64,000 nt of DNA from Achromobacter sp. MYb9 (lineage in GTDB: Bacteria > Pseudomonadota > Gammaproteobacteria > Burkholderiales > Burkholderiaceae_B): positions 1 through 64,000 of the forward strand of contig NZ_PCOQ01000024.1 of assembly GCF_002975275.1 (NCBI RefSeq), given 5' to 3'. Under the pieces are notes generated by a model that saw nothing but the letters and a program-made list of their open reading frames with translations, did not search any database and was not told where the DNA came from. Below, one piece after another: positions 33,674 to 45,193 of this stretch (positions are counted from its first letter, which is position 1; every line of letters starts with the position of its first letter). Both the position numbers and the translations under genes were made by a program.

Positions 33674-35209
33674 CTAGGGTTTCTTCGCGGCGGGAGCCGG
33701 TGCCGGGGTAGCGGCCTTGGCCGGGGCGGCGGGCATCGCCTCGGCCACCGGTTCCGCCACAGGCGCGGCCTCCGGCTCCGCCAGCGGTGGCGGCGCATCG
33801 CGTACCAGTGGGGGCGGCATCCACAACCCGTCCAGCAGCACGGGGCCGGGCTCATAGACGCGCAGCAGCAGCGTTACCGGCCCTGCGGCCGGGATGGGCA
33901 GCCAATTGGCCTGATCTTCAGGCGGGGGCGGCGCGTGGCTTACGTGCAAATCCAGCGAACCATCGGCGTTGTAGCGCAAGGGCGCGCGGTCACCCAGCGC
34001 GTAGCGGTTCAGCATGTTGGTCACCGGCATGCCCTGGCCGTCATAGGCGGCCAGCGACCACAGCGCGCCTGCGGGCGGCAACTGGCCGCTTTCAAAGCGC
34101 AGCACGTAGCGGTGCGCGCCACCGACCGGCGCGCCCTGGCTGTCGGCGGCCAGCAGCAGCACCGCCAGATCCTCGGGCAGGCCCGAACCGGGTTGCGCCT
34201 GGGCGGCCAGCGCGCGGCGCAGATAGGCGCTGCCGTACACGCCGATGCTGGCCGTTTCCTGCTGCCAGCCGTTCTGGCCGCGCAGCGTGCCGCCAGCTGC
34301 GGCTTCCATGCGCTCGCGGCCTGCCCGCAGGCCACGGCGCATGCCCTGCTTGGCGGGATGCTCCAGGCGGTCGAAGTCGAAAGTCCTGCCGGGTATCAGG
34401 CCGACCCGGCGCAGTGGGGCCAGCACGGGCTGGTCGTTGGCGTGCGGCGGATGCTTGCGCAGCAGCTCGGCCGCATAGGTGAAGAAGGCGTCGGTGGGCA
34501 TGGATTCGACTTGCTCGCGCACCGGCACTTTCAGGTCCAGGTTCGGGTCGGACTTCACGCGTTGCGACTGGGCGGGCAGGTTCCACTGAGACAGCGGCGT
34601 CAATGTGAATCCGTCCTGCAAGGTGTTGACAGCGGGGTAGTCCGCCGGTCCGTCGGCCTGGATCAGGGCCTTCGCCCAGACGTAGGCCGTGGGCGCATCG
34701 ATGCGTGCCATGCCCGACGGCAGCGTGCCGGTCCAGCCCGGCGGCACGATCACGGTATTGCCCTTGGCCGTGCCCGTCGTGCGCTTGCCCAGCGTGGCGA
34801 ACACGTCCGTCCACATGTCCAGCAGCGTCAACGCGTACAGCCGCCCTTGCGTGTCCGGCACCGACAGCACCACGGGGCCGGCCGTCAGGTCCACCCAGCC
34901 GGTGCTGCGCAGCATGTCGGGGTTGGCCCAAGGCGTGGCCGCGCCCGGCTGGGGCAGGGTGCGGACATGCAGGAAGGCATTGGACGGCGCGCCCTGAGCG
35001 CCCTGCGACGGATGCGTGAACTGGCGCCGGGTCAGGTCCATCGTGACCAGCGGATAGAAATACAGATAGCCGTCCATGGCCGCTTGATGGGCGGCTTCGG
35101 TGGCGGCCGCGGCCGGCGACAAGGCAGCCCGGGCGGGGGCGGCGGCAGCAGGGGCGGCTGTCCCGGCCAACGCGGCAAGGGACAGGGCCAAGGGGGCAAA
35201 GCGGCGCAT
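33674..35209 (-). CDS. DUF1254/DUF1214 domain exported protein
   Basis: A 511-residue secreted protein. A signal peptide of about 25 residues is followed by the DUF1254 segment (YLYFYPLVTMDLTRRQFTHP; LRSTGWVDLTAGPVVLSVPD) and then DUF1214 (GSAYLRRALAAQ; RFESGQLPPAGALWSLAAYD; NRYALGDRAPLRYNADGSLD). The C-terminal 45 residues are an Ala/Pro/Glu tail. The biochemical role of the family is not established. It is convergent with nothing nearby and divergent from fdnG across a 273-base gap. Confidence 0.88.
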   Translation of the reverse strand: MRRFAPLALSLAALAGTAAPAAAAPARAALSPAAAATEAAHQAAMDGYLYFYPLVTMDLTRRQFTHPSQGAQGAPSNAFLHVRTLPQPGAATPWANPDMLRSTGWVDLTAGPVVLSVPDTQGRLYALTLLDMWTDVFATLGKRTTGTAKGNTVIVPPGWTGTLPSGMARIDAPTAYVWAKALIQADGPADYPAVNTLQDGFTLTPLSQWNLPAQSQRVKSDPNLDLKVPVREQVESMPTDAFFTYAAELLRKHPPHANDQPVLAPLRRVGLIPGRTFDFDRLEHPAKQGMRRGLRAGRERMEAAAGGTLRGQNGWQQETASIGVYGSAYLRRALAAQAQPGSGLPEDLAVLLLAADSQGAPVGGAHRYVLRFESGQLPPAGALWSLAAYDGQGMPVTNMLNRYALGDRAPLRYNADGSLDLHVSHAPPPPEDQANWLPIPAAGPVTLLLRVYEPGPVLLDGLWMPPPLVRDAPPPLAEPEAAPVAEPVAEAMPAAPAKAATPAPAPAAKKP

Positions 35210-35482
35210 CGGCGCTCCAGCGAATCAGGCGGTAAAGATGAAAAAGCGATGGAAAAGCGGCCGATCCAGCCACGGCCGCCGGCAATGGTAGCAGCCACCA
35301 GACCATCCAAAATCTGCGAACAACTCCCATTTCGCCGCCAAATCCCGGCCGAAAGGGGGGACTACCCATGGCACGGTGATGCGGCTTCGGAATATACTTG
35401 TTGAAATATCCTTGGAAGTTGTAGGGCTTTTTCCTTCGGACGAGCCTCCGGCTTTCGTCATTCACCAGGAGAGGAGTGCTTC

Positions 35483-38400
35483 ATGGTCAACATGAATCGC
35501 CGCCAGTTCTTCAAGGTGACAGGTGCAACCCTGGCAGGCTCCAGCCTGGCATTGCTCGGGGTTGCTCCCGGCACAGCCATGGCTGAGGTGCGCCAGTACA
35601 AACTTGCGCGCATGACCGAAACGCGCAACACCTGTCCCTACTGTTCGGTCGCCTGCGGTTTGCTGATGTACGGTCTGGGCGATGGGTCCAAGAACGCGCG
35701 CGCCAGCATCATGCACATCGAAGGCGACCCCGATCACCCCGTCAACCGCGGCACACTCTGTCCGAAGGGCGCTGCCCTGATCGACTTCATCCACAGCCCC
35801 AATCGCCTGAAGTACCCGGAATACCGGGCGCCCGGGTCGGATAAATGGGTGCGGATGTCGTGGGACGACGCGCTGACCCGCATCACCAAGCTCATGAAAG
35901 CCGACCGCGACGCGAACTTCGTCGAGAAGACCGCGGACGGCAAAACGGTAAACCGGTGGTTGACCACCGGCATGCTGGCCGCCTCGGCAAGCAGCAACGA
36001 GGTTGGCTACATCACGCACAAAACCGTGCGCAGCATGGGATTACTGGCGTTCGACAATCAAGCCCGTGTCTGACATGGCCCGACGGTGGCAGGTCTTGCC
36101 CCGACGTTTGGCCGTGGAGCGATGACGAACCATTGGGTCGACATCAAGAACGCGGACGTAGTGCTCATCATGGGTGGCAATGCCGCCGAGGCCCACCCGT
36201 GCGGGTTCAAGTGGGTCACGGAAGCGAAAGCCCATAACAAGGCGAAGCTGATCGTCGTGGATCCGCGCTTCACGCGTTCGGCATCCGTGGCGGACTTCTA
36301 CGCGCCCATACGCACCGGCACCGACATCATCTTCCTGGGTGGCGTCATCAAGTACCTGTTGGATCACGACAAGATCCAGCACGAGTACGTGCGCAATTAC
36401 ACCGACTTTTCTTTCATCGTTCGTGAGGACTTCACGTTCGAGGAAGGCTTGTATTCCGGCTACAACGCCGACAAGCGTTCCTACGACAAGGCCAGCTGGG
36501 ACTACGAGCGTGGCGAAGACGGCTTCGTCAAGACGGATCCGACGCTTGCGCATCCGCGCACCGTCTACCAGCTGATGAAGAAGCACTATTCCCGCTATAC
36601 CGAAGACATGGTCGAGCGTGTGTGCGGCACGCCCAAGGACAAGTTCCTGAAGGTATGCGAAATGCTGGCGTCCACCGCCAGCCCCAACCGCGCCGGCACC
36701 ATCTTGTACGCGCTGGGCTGGACGCAGCACTCCATCGGTTCGCAGATCATCCGCACCGGGGCGATGGTGCAGCTGCTGCTGGGCAATATCGGTATCGCCG
36801 GCGGCGGCATGAACGCGCTGCGCGGGCACTCGAACATCCAGGGCCTGACCGACCTCGGCCTGATGTCGAACCTGTTGCCGGGCTACATGACCCTGCCGAA
36901 CGAGCCCGAACAAGACTACGGCAAGTACATCGAAGCGCGCACGCAGAAACCGCTGCGCCCCAACCAGCTCAGCTACTGGCAGAACTACAACAAGTTCCAC
37001 GTCAGCCTGATGAAGGCCTGGTGGGGGGCTGCGGCCACGGCGGAAAACAACTGGGCGTTCGACTACCTGCCCAAGCTGGACAAGCTCTACGACATGCTTC
37101 AAGTCTACGAGCTCATGGTCCAGGGCAAGATGAACGGCTACATTGCGCAGGGCTTCAACCCGCTTGCCGCCGCGCCCAACAAGGCCAAGCTGAACGACGG
37201 GTTCGCCAAGCTGAAGTTCCTGGTCATCATGGACCCGCTGGTCACCGAGACCTCTGAGTTCTGGCGCAACGCGGGCGAAGCCAACGATGTGGATCCCACC
37301 AAGATCCAGACCGAAGTCTTCCGTCTGCCCACCACCTGCTTTGCCGAAGAAGACGGCGCGCTGGTCAATTCCGGCCGCTGGCTGCAATGGCACTGGAAGG
37401 GCGCCGAGCCCCCGGGCGAAGCCAAGAGCGACATCGAAATCATGGCGCTGATCTTCACGCGCCTGCGCAAGATGTACCAGGAAGAAGGCGGCAAGTATCC
37501 CGACCCCATCGTCAACCTGTCCTGGCCTTACTCCAATCCGCAGAACCCCACCGCGGAAGAGCTGGCCAAGGAATACTCCGGCCGCGCGCTGGTGGACCTG
37601 GTCGACCCGAAGGACCCCGCCAAGGTCACCCGCAAGGGCGGCGAGCAACTGGCCGGATTCGCCGAGCTGCGCGACGACGGCTCCACGGCCAGCGGCTGCT
37701 GGATCTTCGCCGGCGCCTGGGGGCCGGGCGGCAACCTGATGGCGCGCCGCGACAACAGCGACCCGACCGGCATCGGCCAGACCCTGAACTGGGCCTGGGC
37801 GTGGCCGGCCAACCGCCGCATTCTGTACAACCGTGCGTCGTGCGACGTGGCCGGCAAGCCGTTCGATCCCCGCCGTAAGCTGATCTCCTGGACCGGCAAG
37901 ATCTGGGCGGGCGCCGACATCCCCGACTTCAAGGGCGACGAGAACCCCGACGGCGGCATGGGTCCGTTCATCATGAACCCGGAAGGCGTGGCGCGCTTCT
38001 TCGCGCGGGCGGGCATGGCCGAAGGGCCGTTCCCCGAGCACTACGAACCTTTCGAGACGCCGCTGGGCTACAACCCGCTGTATCCGAAGGCCAAGGGCGT
38101 CACCAGCAATCCGGCCGCGCGCGTCTTCAAGGACGACCTGGCCGCGATGGGCACCGTGGACAAGTTCCCGTACGTGGCCACCACCTACCGTCTGACCGAG
38201 CACTTCCACTACTGGACCAAGAACGTCCGCATCAACGCGATCCTCCAGCCGGAGCAGTTCGTCGAGATCGGCGACGCGCTGGCCAAGGAACTCGGCATCG
38301 CCAACGGGACGCGGGTCAAGGTGTCGTCCAACCGCGGCTACATCAAGGCGGTGGCGCTGGTCACCAAGCGCTTGCGGGCGCTGACCATCGAGGGCAAGAC

Positions 38401-38551
38401 CGTGCACCACGTGGGCATCCCCATCCACTGGGGCTTCGTGGGCCTGGCCAAACCCGGCTTCCTCACCAACACCCTGACGCCATTCGTGGGCGACGGCAAT
38501 TCCCAGACACCGGAATTCAAGTCGTTCCTGGTCAAGGTCGAGAAGGCTTAG
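35483..38551 (+). CDS. fdnG: Formate dehydrogenase-N alpha subunit, selenocysteine at UGA 36071
   Basis: A 1022-residue molybdopterin enzyme that oxidises formate in the periplasm. The frame runs through UGA at 36071-36073, read as selenocysteine 197 in [24 protein letters not shown], exactly the context of E. coli FdnG. The N-terminus has a Tat signal ([11 protein letters not shown]). The [4Fe-4S] ligands are Cys51, Cys54, Cys58 and Cys93. GGAGAGGAG precedes the start. It begins an operon with fdnH and fdnI; a complete selenocysteine apparatus follows. Read naively it would look like two broken ORFs. Confidence 0.97.
36071..36103 (+). promoter_or_regulatory. SECIS element of fdnG with the recoded UGA
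   Basis: Starting from the UGA, the stem CGG-(T)-GGCA / TGCC-CCG (36084-36103) closes the loop GGTCT (36092-36096). A single bulged U lies at position 17 counting from the U of UGA (36087), and the loop G23-U24 falls at 36093-36094. These are the features SelB needs in the E. coli fdhF and fdnG elements. Confidence 0.92.
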
Positions 38552-38561
38552 GAGAACCGAC

Positions 38562-39461
38562 ATGTCCATGCAATCCCTAGACATCAAGCGGCGCTCCGCC
38601 ACGACCACGCCGCCGCCTGGCATCCGTGAACCCGTCACGGGTTCGGTCGCCAAGCTGATCGACGTCTCCAAGTGCATCGGGTGCAAGGCTTGCCAAAGCG
38701 CCTGTATGGAATGGAACGACCTGCGCGACGAGATCGGCACCAACGTGGGCGTCTACGACAACCCGGCCGACCTGACCGAGCATTCCTGGACCGTCATGCG
38801 CTTCTCGGAATACGAGAACCCCGCTGGCGACCTGGAATGGCTGATCCGCAAGGACGGCTGCATGCACTGCGAGGATCCCGGCTGCCTGAAGGCCTGTCCC
38901 TCGCCGGGCGCCATCATCCAGTACACCAACGGCATCGTGGATTTCCACGAGGAAAGCTGTATCGGCTGTGGCTACTGCATCACCGGCTGCCCGTTCAACG
39001 TGCCACGCATCTCCAAGAAGGACCACAAGGCGTACAAGTGCACCTTGTGTTCCGACCGCGTGGCCGTCGGCCAGGAGCCGGCTTGCGTGAAGGCCTGTCC
39101 CACCGGGGCCATCGTGTTCGGCACCAAGGAAGACATGAAGCAGCACGCCGAGGAACGGATCGTGGACCTGAAGTCCCGCGGTTTCGATCAGGCTGGCCTG
39201 TATGACCCGCAGGGCGTGGGCGGCACCCATGTCATGTATGTGCTGCATCACGCCGATCAACCCGGGCTGTATCACGGGCTGCCCAAGGACCCGCATATCA
39301 GCCCCATGGTGTCGTTGTGGAAGGGGCTGGCCAAACCCTTGGGCGTGGCTGCGATGGCCCTGACCGCGCTGGCAGGTTTCTTCCACTACGCCCGCGTCGG
39401 ACGCAACGAGGTCTCGGAAGAAGACGAACGCCGTGCCGAAGAGGAGGTGCGCCATGACTGA
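38562..39461 (+). CDS. fdnH: Formate dehydrogenase-N iron-sulfur beta subunit
   Basis: A 299-residue subunit with four [4Fe-4S] cysteine groups: [39 protein letters not shown] and CTLCSDRV...[11 protein letters not shown] membrane anchor near residues 255-275 ([14 protein letters not shown]) follows, as in FdnH. It carries electrons from FdnG to the FdnI haems. It is 11 bases after fdnG and overlaps fdnI. Confidence 0.96.
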   Translation: MSMQSLDIKRRSATTTPPPGIREPVTGSVAKLIDVSKCIGCKACQSACMEWNDLRDEIGTNVGVYDNPADLTEHSWTVMRFSEYENPAGDLEWLIRKDGCMHCEDPGCLKACPSPGAIIQYTNGIVDFHEESCIGCGYCITGCPFNVPRISKKDHKAYKCTLCSDRVAVGQEPACVKACPTGAIVFGTKEDMKQHAEERIVDLKSRGFDQAGLYDPQGVGGTHVMYVLHHADQPGLYHGLPKDPHISPMVSLWKGLAKPLGVAAMALTALAGFFHYARVGRNEVSEEDERRAEEEVRHD

Positions 39462-40086
39462 AGATCGCCATCACCGCCGGATCAAGCGCTATTCGCCGGG
39501 CGAGCGCACCAACCACTGGATCATCGCGTTCACGTTCATCCTGTTGGCGCTCTCTGGCCTGGCGCTGTTCCATCCGTCGATGTATTGGTTGACCAACCTG
39601 TTCGGCGGCGGCCCCTGGACGCGCATCCTGCATCCTTTCATCGGGCTGGTGATGTTCGTCTGCTTCGTCGTGTTCGCGGGCCACATGTGGCGGCACAACA
39701 TGATGACGAAGGCCGACCGCCAGTGGTTGAAGCAACTGAACGACGTCGTGGAAAACCGCGAAGAAAAGCTGCCCGAAGTCGGCAAGTACAACGCCGGCCA
39801 AAAGCTGCTGTTCTATGTGCTGGTGCTGTGCATGCTGGGGCTGTTCGCCAGCGGCATCGTGATCTGGCGCGAGTTCTTCGCGTTCTACTTCCCGATCTGG
39901 GTCGTGCGGGTCGCCTCCGTGGTGCACGCCGTGACGGCGCTGGTGCTGATCTGCTCGATCATCGTGCACATCTACGCGGCGATCTGGGTCAAGGGATCAT
40001 TGACCGCGATGCTGCGCGGCTACGTCACCGCGGGCTGGGCGTGGAAACATCACCGGGCGTGGTTCCGCGAACAGGTAAAAAAATAA
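39454..40086 (+). CDS. fdnI: Formate dehydrogenase-N cytochrome b556 gamma subunit
   Basis: A 210-residue integral-membrane cytochrome b with four hydrophobic segments ([71 protein letters not shown]) and histidines placed for two haems. It passes electrons to quinone. The ATG at 39454 has GAGGAGGT upstream and lies within the fdnH end. Confidence 0.95.
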   Translation: MTEDRHHRRIKRYSPGERTNHWIIAFTFILLALSGLALFHPSMYWLTNLFGGGPWTRILHPFIGLVMFVCFVVFAGHMWRHNMMTKADRQWLKQLNDVVENREEKLPEVGKYNAGQKLLFYVLVLCMLGLFASGIVIWREFFAFYFPIWVVRVASVVHAVTALVLICSIIVHIYAAIWVKGSLTAMLRGYVTAGWAWKHHRAWFREQVKK

Positions 40087-40131
40087 AAAGTGGGGTTCGC
40101 TCCTTGGGGCGGCCCCTCCACCTGGTTGTCA

Positions 40132-40175
40132 ACGGCTGCTATCCTTCTTTGAAGGCCAGCAGCCGTGTTTGTTTT
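40132..40175 (+). terminator. Hairpin with U-rich tail between fdnI and fdhE
   Basis: ACGGCTGCT (40132-40140) pairs with AGCAGCCGT (40158-40166); inside it CCTTC-TTT-GAAGG forms a second stem. The sequence GTTTGTTTTT follows. It resembles a terminator placed just before the fdhE start (40189), so it may lower expression of fdhE-selAB relative to fdnGHI, or mark separate transcription. Confidence 0.6.
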
Positions 40176-40188
40176 TCTGGAGACGCAA

Positions 40189-41121
40189 TTGCAGCGAATT
40201 CTTCCGCGCGGTGAAATCGAAGCGCTAGACCACAACGTCATTCCCCGTGTCAGCCTGCCCGACCGCGGTTCCGTGTTCGCCACGCGCGCGGCACGCCTGC
40301 GCCAATTGGCGGCGGATAGCCCGGTGGCCGACTATCTGCTGCTGATGGCGCAGTTGGTCGACGCCCAGCAGCGCGCCTTGAAGGACTGCGCGGCGCCCGA
40401 GGCGTCCGAAGACCGTGTCGCGTTGGCGCAAGCGCACGGCATGCCGCCTTTGCAGGCGGTGGGCTGGCCGCGCGATCCCCTGTGGCGCGGCATCCTGGCG
40501 CAGCTGGTGGATGACGTGTCGCGCGGCAAGGACGTGCCGGCCGAAGCCATCGAAGTCTGCGCCGCGTTGCGCCGGGCGGTCGATGAAGACCCGGAGGCGC
40601 TGGAAGATCTGGCCGAAGCCGTGCTGTCCGAGCAGGACCAGGGCGTGGATGGCGCTGCGGCCCCGTTCGTGATGGCCGCCTTGCAGGTCTATTGGACCGA
40701 TCTGGCCAGCCGCTTCGACGAGCAGCAGTTGCCGGTGGTCAGCCCGTTCGGCGTCTGTCCCGTGTGCGCCAGCCTGCCGGTGGCCAGCGTGGTGCGCGTG
40801 GGCGGGCAGTACGAAGGCTACCGCTACCTGTGCTGCAGCCTGTGCGCCACGCAATGGCACATGGTGCGCGTGAAGTGCACGCATTGCGAGGACGTGGAAT
40901 CGGTGGCGTATCAGGCCATCGACGGCCGATCGCCCGCGGTCAAGGCCGAAACCTGCGACCACTGCCACACCTACCGCAAGATCTTCTACCAAGACAAGGA
41001 CTTCCATGTAGAGCCGGTGGCCGACGATCTGGCCAGCCTCATGCTGGACGTGCTGGTGGGCGAGGCCGGCTATTCGCGCGCCAGCGGCAACCCCTTGTTG
41101 TGGCATGGCGCCGAGGAATAG
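40189..41121 (+). CDS. fdhE: Formate dehydrogenase accessory protein FdhE
   Basis: A 310-residue cytoplasmic rubredoxin-like iron protein needed for maturation of formate dehydrogenase. Paired cysteine motifs are present: [25 protein letters not shown] and CDHCHTYRK. The family starts with M-Q-R-I-L-x-x-G-E-I-E-A-L, which is matched by the TTG at 40189; GGAG stands six bases before it. An in-frame GTG at 40165 would sit inside the hairpin. It is followed one base later by selA. Confidence 0.95.
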   Translation: MQRILPRGEIEALDHNVIPRVSLPDRGSVFATRAARLRQLAADSPVADYLLLMAQLVDAQQRALKDCAAPEASEDRVALAQAHGMPPLQAVGWPRDPLWRGILAQLVDDVSRGKDVPAEAIEVCAALRRAVDEDPEALEDLAEAVLSEQDQGVDGAAAPFVMAALQVYWTDLASRFDEQQLPVVSPFGVCPVCASLPVASVVRVGGQYEGYRYLCCSLCATQWHMVRVKCTHCEDVESVAYQAIDGRSPAVKAETCDHCHTYRKIFYQDKDFHVEPVADDLASLMLDVLVGEAGYSRASGNPLLWHGAEE

Positions 41122-41122
41122 C

Positions 41123-42553
41123 ATGGCCGAACACCCGCCAGAAGGCGGCGTGGCCGCCGTCTCCGACATTCCCCCGCTGGACCGGCTGCTGAACGCCGAT
41201 GCCCTGCGCGCCGCCCTGGAAACGCATGGCCGTACCCAAGTAGTCGCGACCCTGAGGCGCGATCTGGATGCGCAGCGCCAGCGCGCGTTGGCAGGCCAAT
41301 TGCCGCGTCGCGACCTGGAAGCGCCCGCCGTGGCCGGCCGCGTGTCGGCGGCGCTGGACCGTGCCGCCCGGCCGCGCCTGCGCGCGGTCTACAACCTGAC
41401 CGGCACCGTGCTGCACACCAATCTGGGCCGGGCGCTATTGCCCGATGAGGCCGTCGCGTCCGTGCTGCGCGCGCTGACCACGCCGGCCAATCTGGAGTTC
41501 GACCTGGAAACCGGGGGGCGCGGCGACCGCGACGATCTCATCGACGAACTTCTGTGCGAGCTGACGGGGGCCGAAGCCGCCACCGTCGTCAACAATAACG
41601 CTGCCGCCGTGCTGCTGATGCTGAACGCATTGGCCGACCGGCGCGAGGCCGTCGTATCGCGCGGCGAGCTGGTCGAAATCGGCGGCGCGTTTCGCATCCC
41701 CGACATCATGAAACGCGCGGGCGCCAAGCTGGTGGAAGTGGGCACGACCAACCGCACCCACGCCGCCGACTACGAAAACGCCATCGGCCCGCGCACCGCG
41801 ATGCTGATGAAGGTGCATTGCAGCAACTATGCCGTCACCGGCTTCACCAAGAGCGTCGGCGTGGCCGAGGTGGCGGCGCTGGCGCATGCGAAAGGCCTGC
41901 CCGCCACGGTCGACCTGGGCAGCGGCACCCTCGTGGACCTGACCCAGTTCGGCCTGCCCAAGGAAGATACGGTGCGCGAGACGATCGCCGCCGGCGCCGA
42001 TCTCGTGACGTTCAGCGGCGACAAGCTGCTGGGCGGACCGCAAGCCGGCCTGCTCGTGGGCCGCGCCGACCTGATCCGCAAGATCAAGAAGAATCCGCTG
42101 AAGCGCGCCCTGCGGGTCAGCAAGCTGACGCTGGCTGCGCTGGAGCCCGTGCTGGGCTTGTACCGCGCGCCGGAATTCCTGGCCCAACGCCTGACCACGT
42201 TGCGCCTGCTGACCCGCCCGCAGCGCGAGATCCAGCCACAGGCCGAGCGGCTGCGCGGTGTGCTGGCGCATGCGGCGGGCGCCCACTACGCGGTCGAGGC
42301 CGTGCCGATGTTCAGCCAGATCGGCAGCGGGGCGCTTCCGGTTGATCAGTTGCCCAGTTGGGGGTTGTCGCTGCGCTACACGGGCAGCGGCCGTCCGGGG
42401 CGGCACCTGGACAAGCTCGAGGCGCAACTGCGCCGCCTGCCCACGCCGGTCATCGGCCGCATCGCCGACGACGCCTTGTGGCTGGACCTGCGCTGCCTGG
42501 AAGCGCGCGACGAAGCGGCTTTCGCCGCGCAGTTGGCGGAGCCGCTGGCATGA
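41123..42553 (+). CDS. selA: L-seryl-tRNA(Sec) selenium transferase SelA
   Basis: A 476-residue PLP enzyme that converts seryl-tRNA(Sec) to selenocysteinyl-tRNA. Visible features are [18 protein letters not shown], the [17 protein letters not shown] segment, [17 protein letters not shown] and the PLP-lysine motif [23 protein letters not shown] precedes the ATG at 41123. Its stop overlaps selB by four bases. Confidence 0.97.
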   Translation: MAEHPPEGGVAAVSDIPPLDRLLNADALRAALETHGRTQVVATLRRDLDAQRQRALAGQLPRRDLEAPAVAGRVSAALDRAARPRLRAVYNLTGTVLHTNLGRALLPDEAVASVLRALTTPANLEFDLETGGRGDRDDLIDELLCELTGAEAATVVNNNAAAVLLMLNALADRREAVVSRGELVEIGGAFRIPDIMKRAGAKLVEVGTTNRTHAADYENAIGPRTAMLMKVHCSNYAVTGFTKSVGVAEVAALAHAKGLPATVDLGSGTLVDLTQFGLPKEDTVRETIAAGADLVTFSGDKLLGGPQAGLLVGRADLIRKIKKNPLKRALRVSKLTLAALEPVLGLYRAPEFLAQRLTTLRLLTRPQREIQPQAERLRGVLAHAAGAHYAVEAVPMFSQIGSGALPVDQLPSWGLSLRYTGSGRPGRHLDKLEAQLRRLPTPVIGRIADDALWLDLRCLEARDEAAFAAQLAEPLA

Positions 42554-44496
42554 TCATCGGCACCGCCGGGCATATCGACCACGGCAAGACCACGCTGGTG
42601 CGCGCCCTCACCGGGGTCGATACCGACCGGCTCAAGGAAGAGAAAGCGCGCGGCATCTCCATCGAACTGGGCTACGCCTATACGCCGCTGGCCAACGGCG
42701 ACGTGCTGGGCTTCATCGACGTGCCCGGCCACGAGAAGCTGGTGCATACGATGGCGGCGGGGGCCAGCGGCATCGATTTCGGTCTGTTGGTGGTGGCGGC
42801 GGACGACGGCGTCATGCCGCAGACGCGCGAGCATCTTGCCATTCTGTCCCTGCTGGGCGTGGCCCAAGGCGCGGTGGCGCTGACCAAAACCGACCGCGCC
42901 GACGCCGCGCAGCAGATGGCCGTGCGAGCCGAGATCGCGGAACTTGCCGCTGGCACCTTTCTGGCCGGCGCGCCGGTGTTCGCCGTGCAGGCGTCCCAAG
43001 CCGGCGATCCCGGTGCCGCGGAACTGAAATCCTATCTGCATGCGCAGGCCGAAGGCGTGCGCCAGCGCGACGCCGCCGGCCTGTTCCGGCTGGCCGTTGA
43101 CCGCGTGTTCACCTTGGCGGGTCACGGCACGGTAGTGACCGGCACGGCGCATGCAGGGCAGGCCCGGGCGGGCGACGACACGGCGGATCTACGCCTGATG
43201 CCTGCGGGCACGCGGGTGCGCGTGCGCAGCATCCACGCGCAGAACCAGTCCAGCGAGACCGGCGCGGCCGGGCAGCGCTGCGCGCTGAACCTGGCGGGCA
43301 TCGACAAGAGCGCCATCTCGCGCGGCGACTGGATCGCGGACGCACGCTGTTTTCTGCCCTCGCGCCATATCGATGTCGCGCTGACGCTGCTGCCTTCGGC
43401 CGATGCGCCCGTGCGCGCCTGGGCGCCGTTGCATGTCCATATCGGCGCCGCGCGCCATGTGGCGCATGCGGTGCCGCTTAGCGCGGAGACGCTGGCGCCG
43501 GGGCAGTCGGGATGGGTGCAACTGGTGTTCGACGAGCCGGTCTGCGCCATGCCGGGCGACCGCTACATCGTGCGCAATGCGCAAGCCACGCGCACCGTCG
43601 GCGGCGGCCGGGTGCTGGACCCGAATGCGCCAGACCGCAAGCGCCGCGCCGCATCGCGGCTGCAAGGCTTGCAGGCATTGACCGACATGCTGGATGGCGG
43701 TGGCTTGCCGCCCGTGCTGGCGCACGCGCCGCTGGGCCTGGACGAAGGCGCGTTGCAGCGTCTGACTGGCAAGCCCGTGCGGGCGATCGAAGCGCCGCAC
43801 GGCGCGTTGTGGATCGAGACGCGCAATGCCCAGGCGCCGCGCACGCTGATCCTGGGCACGCACTGGGATGCCTTGATCGAACGCGTCGAACACGCGCTGA
43901 CGGCCTTTCATCACGGCGCGCCGGACGAACCTGGCCCGGACAGCGCGCGCTTGCGCCGGATGGCGATGCCGGTAGGGTCGGACGCCTTGTGGACTGCGGT
44001 GCTGGATCATCTTCAACGCGACGGCCGTGTGGCGCGAAATGGGCCGTGGCTGCATCTGCCCACCCATACGTCCACGCTGGCGGACGCCGAATCGGCGCTG
44101 GCCCAGCGCCTGCTGCCGCTGTTGCAGCAAGGCGGGTTCGATCCTCCCTGGGTGCGTGACCTGGCCCGTGCGCAGGACGAGCCCGAAGAGCGCGTGCGTC
44201 AATTGCTGCGCAAGCTGTTGCGGCGTGGCGATGTGGCGCAGGTCGTGAAAGATCTGTTCTATCACCGTGACCAGGTGCGGGCGCTGGCGCGGCTGGCGGC
44301 GGACCTGGCGGCGCGGCCCGAGGGGCTGAACGCGGCGGTGTTCCGCGACGCGACGGGGCTGGGCCGCAAGCGCGCCATTCAGATCCTGGAGTTCTTTGAC
44401 CGCGTGGGCTATACGCGGCGCGTGCGCGATACGCACCTGTTGCGCCCGGAAAGCGCGTACGCCGCGATGCAGGCGGACGCGGAGCCGGTATCATAG
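42550..44496 (+). CDS. selB: Selenocysteine-specific elongation factor SelB
   Basis: A 648-residue translation factor that carries Sec-tRNA to the ribosome and binds SECIS hairpins. The GTPase domain shows [23 protein letters not shown] and TKTD, with the SelB-specific [17 protein letters not shown]-Tu-like domains 2 and 3 follow, and the C-terminal third has the winged helices ([40 protein letters not shown]) that read the mRNA. It is coupled to selA and followed directly by tRNA-Sec. Confidence 0.97.
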   Translation: MIIGTAGHIDHGKTTLVRALTGVDTDRLKEEKARGISIELGYAYTPLANGDVLGFIDVPGHEKLVHTMAAGASGIDFGLLVVAADDGVMPQTREHLAILSLLGVAQGAVALTKTDRADAAQQMAVRAEIAELAAGTFLAGAPVFAVQASQAGDPGAAELKSYLHAQAEGVRQRDAAGLFRLAVDRVFTLAGHGTVVTGTAHAGQARAGDDTADLRLMPAGTRVRVRSIHAQNQSSETGAAGQRCALNLAGIDKSAISRGDWIADARCFLPSRHIDVALTLLPSADAPVRAWAPLHVHIGAARHVAHAVPLSAETLAPGQSGWVQLVFDEPVCAMPGDRYIVRNAQATRTVGGGRVLDPNAPDRKRRAASRLQGLQALTDMLDGGGLPPVLAHAPLGLDEGALQRLTGKPVRAIEAPHGALWIETRNAQAPRTLILGTHWDALIERVEHALTAFHHGAPDEPGPDSARLRRMAMPVGSDALWTAVLDHLQRDGRVARNGPWLHLPTHTSTLADAESALAQRLLPLLQQGGFDPPWVRDLARAQDEPEERVRQLLRKLLRRGDVAQVVKDLFYHRDQVRALARLAADLAARPEGLNAAVFRDATGLGRKRAIQILEFFDRVGYTRRVRDTHLLRPESAYAAMQADAEPVS

Positions 44497-44508
44497 GCGG
44501 TCCGCTGG

Positions 44509-44604
44509 GGAAGGCATTCGTGCCCGGCGGCACGGCTGGGCTTCAAACCCAGTTGGGGGCGTCAGACGTTCCCAGGTAGGTTCGACTCCTGCTGCCTTCC
44601 GCCA
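44509..44604 (+). tRNA. selC: tRNA-Sec, anticodon TCA
   Basis: A 96-nt tRNA with an 8-bp acceptor stem (GGAAGGCA / TGCCTTCC), anticodon TCA at 44543-44545 in the loop CTTCAAA, a long variable arm (TTGGGGGCGTCAGACGTTCCC), the T arm GGTTCGACTCC, and an encoded CCA end at 44602-44604. The eight-pair acceptor and extra-long arm are diagnostic of tRNA-Sec. It begins 12 bases after selB. Confidence 0.97.
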
Positions 44605-44630
44605 ATCGCTCCGCCTGCGCAGCGTTCGTA

Positions 44631-45170
44631 TCATCTGCGCAGCATCCGCGTCACCACGCCCGTCACGCGGTCCGACCGCCAGTCCAGTTCCCCCAAATGC
44701 CAATACCTGATGGACCCGCCGCGGTCCACCAGGTAGTTTGCCGGCAGCCCGATCGCTTCCCACTTTTTCGATGCCGCGCTGTTGCGGTCGTGCAGCACCG
44801 TGCCGGCCACCGGCCATTTCGCCAGGAAGGTCGACACCTTGCCCAGCGCCTCGCCGACGTTCACCGCCACCAGGCGCAGGCCTTCTTCGCGGTGCCGCTT
44901 GGCCATGGCCGACATCAGTGGGATCTCGTCGCGGCAGGGGTCGCACCAGGTGGCCCAGAAACTCACGATCACGACGTTGCCACGCCAGGCCGAGAGCTTT
45001 TGTTCGCGGCCGCTCAGGTCGGGCAGGACGAGCGCGGGCGTGGGCGCGGTCCACGGCGCCCAGTCCAGGCCGGTGGCGGCCTTCAGCCCCGAATCGCTGG
45101 CGGTCCGAGCCCAGGCGGGCAGGGCGGCCAGCGACAAACCGGATTGCAGCAGACGGCGACGGCTGATCAA
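44631..45170 (-). CDS. TlpA-like thioredoxin-fold protein
   Basis: A 179-residue exported thiol-disulfide protein. An RR-containing signal (SRRRLLQSGLSLAALPAWA) suggests Tat export. The active site is WCDPC in SFWATWCDPCRDEIPLM, with the cis-Pro loop GLPANYLVDRGG. It is probably a periplasmic reductase of the TlpA/ResA type. It follows the transglutaminase-like gene by 23 bases, within the selenium island but on the opposite strand. Confidence 0.9.
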   Translation of the reverse strand: MISRRRLLQSGLSLAALPAWARTASDSGLKAATGLDWAPWTAPTPALVLPDLSGREQKLSAWRGNVVIVSFWATWCDPCRDEIPLMSAMAKRHREEGLRLVAVNVGEALGKVSTFLAKWPVAGTVLHDRNSAASKKWEAIGLPANYLVDRGGSIRYWHLGELDWRSDRVTGVVTRMLRR

Positions 45171-45193
45171 GGCGGCTTCCTCCGCGGGCAGGG

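Noticed and set aside
36071..36073. Apparent nonsense mutation splitting fdnG
   Set aside because: The UGA is in the conserved selenocysteine position and is followed by a SECIS, so this is recoding, not a pseudogene.
36041..38743. 900-residue open frame antisense to fdnG
   Set aside because: It lies wholly over the formate dehydrogenase gene, whose motifs are unmistakable; long antisense frames are expected in GC-rich DNA.
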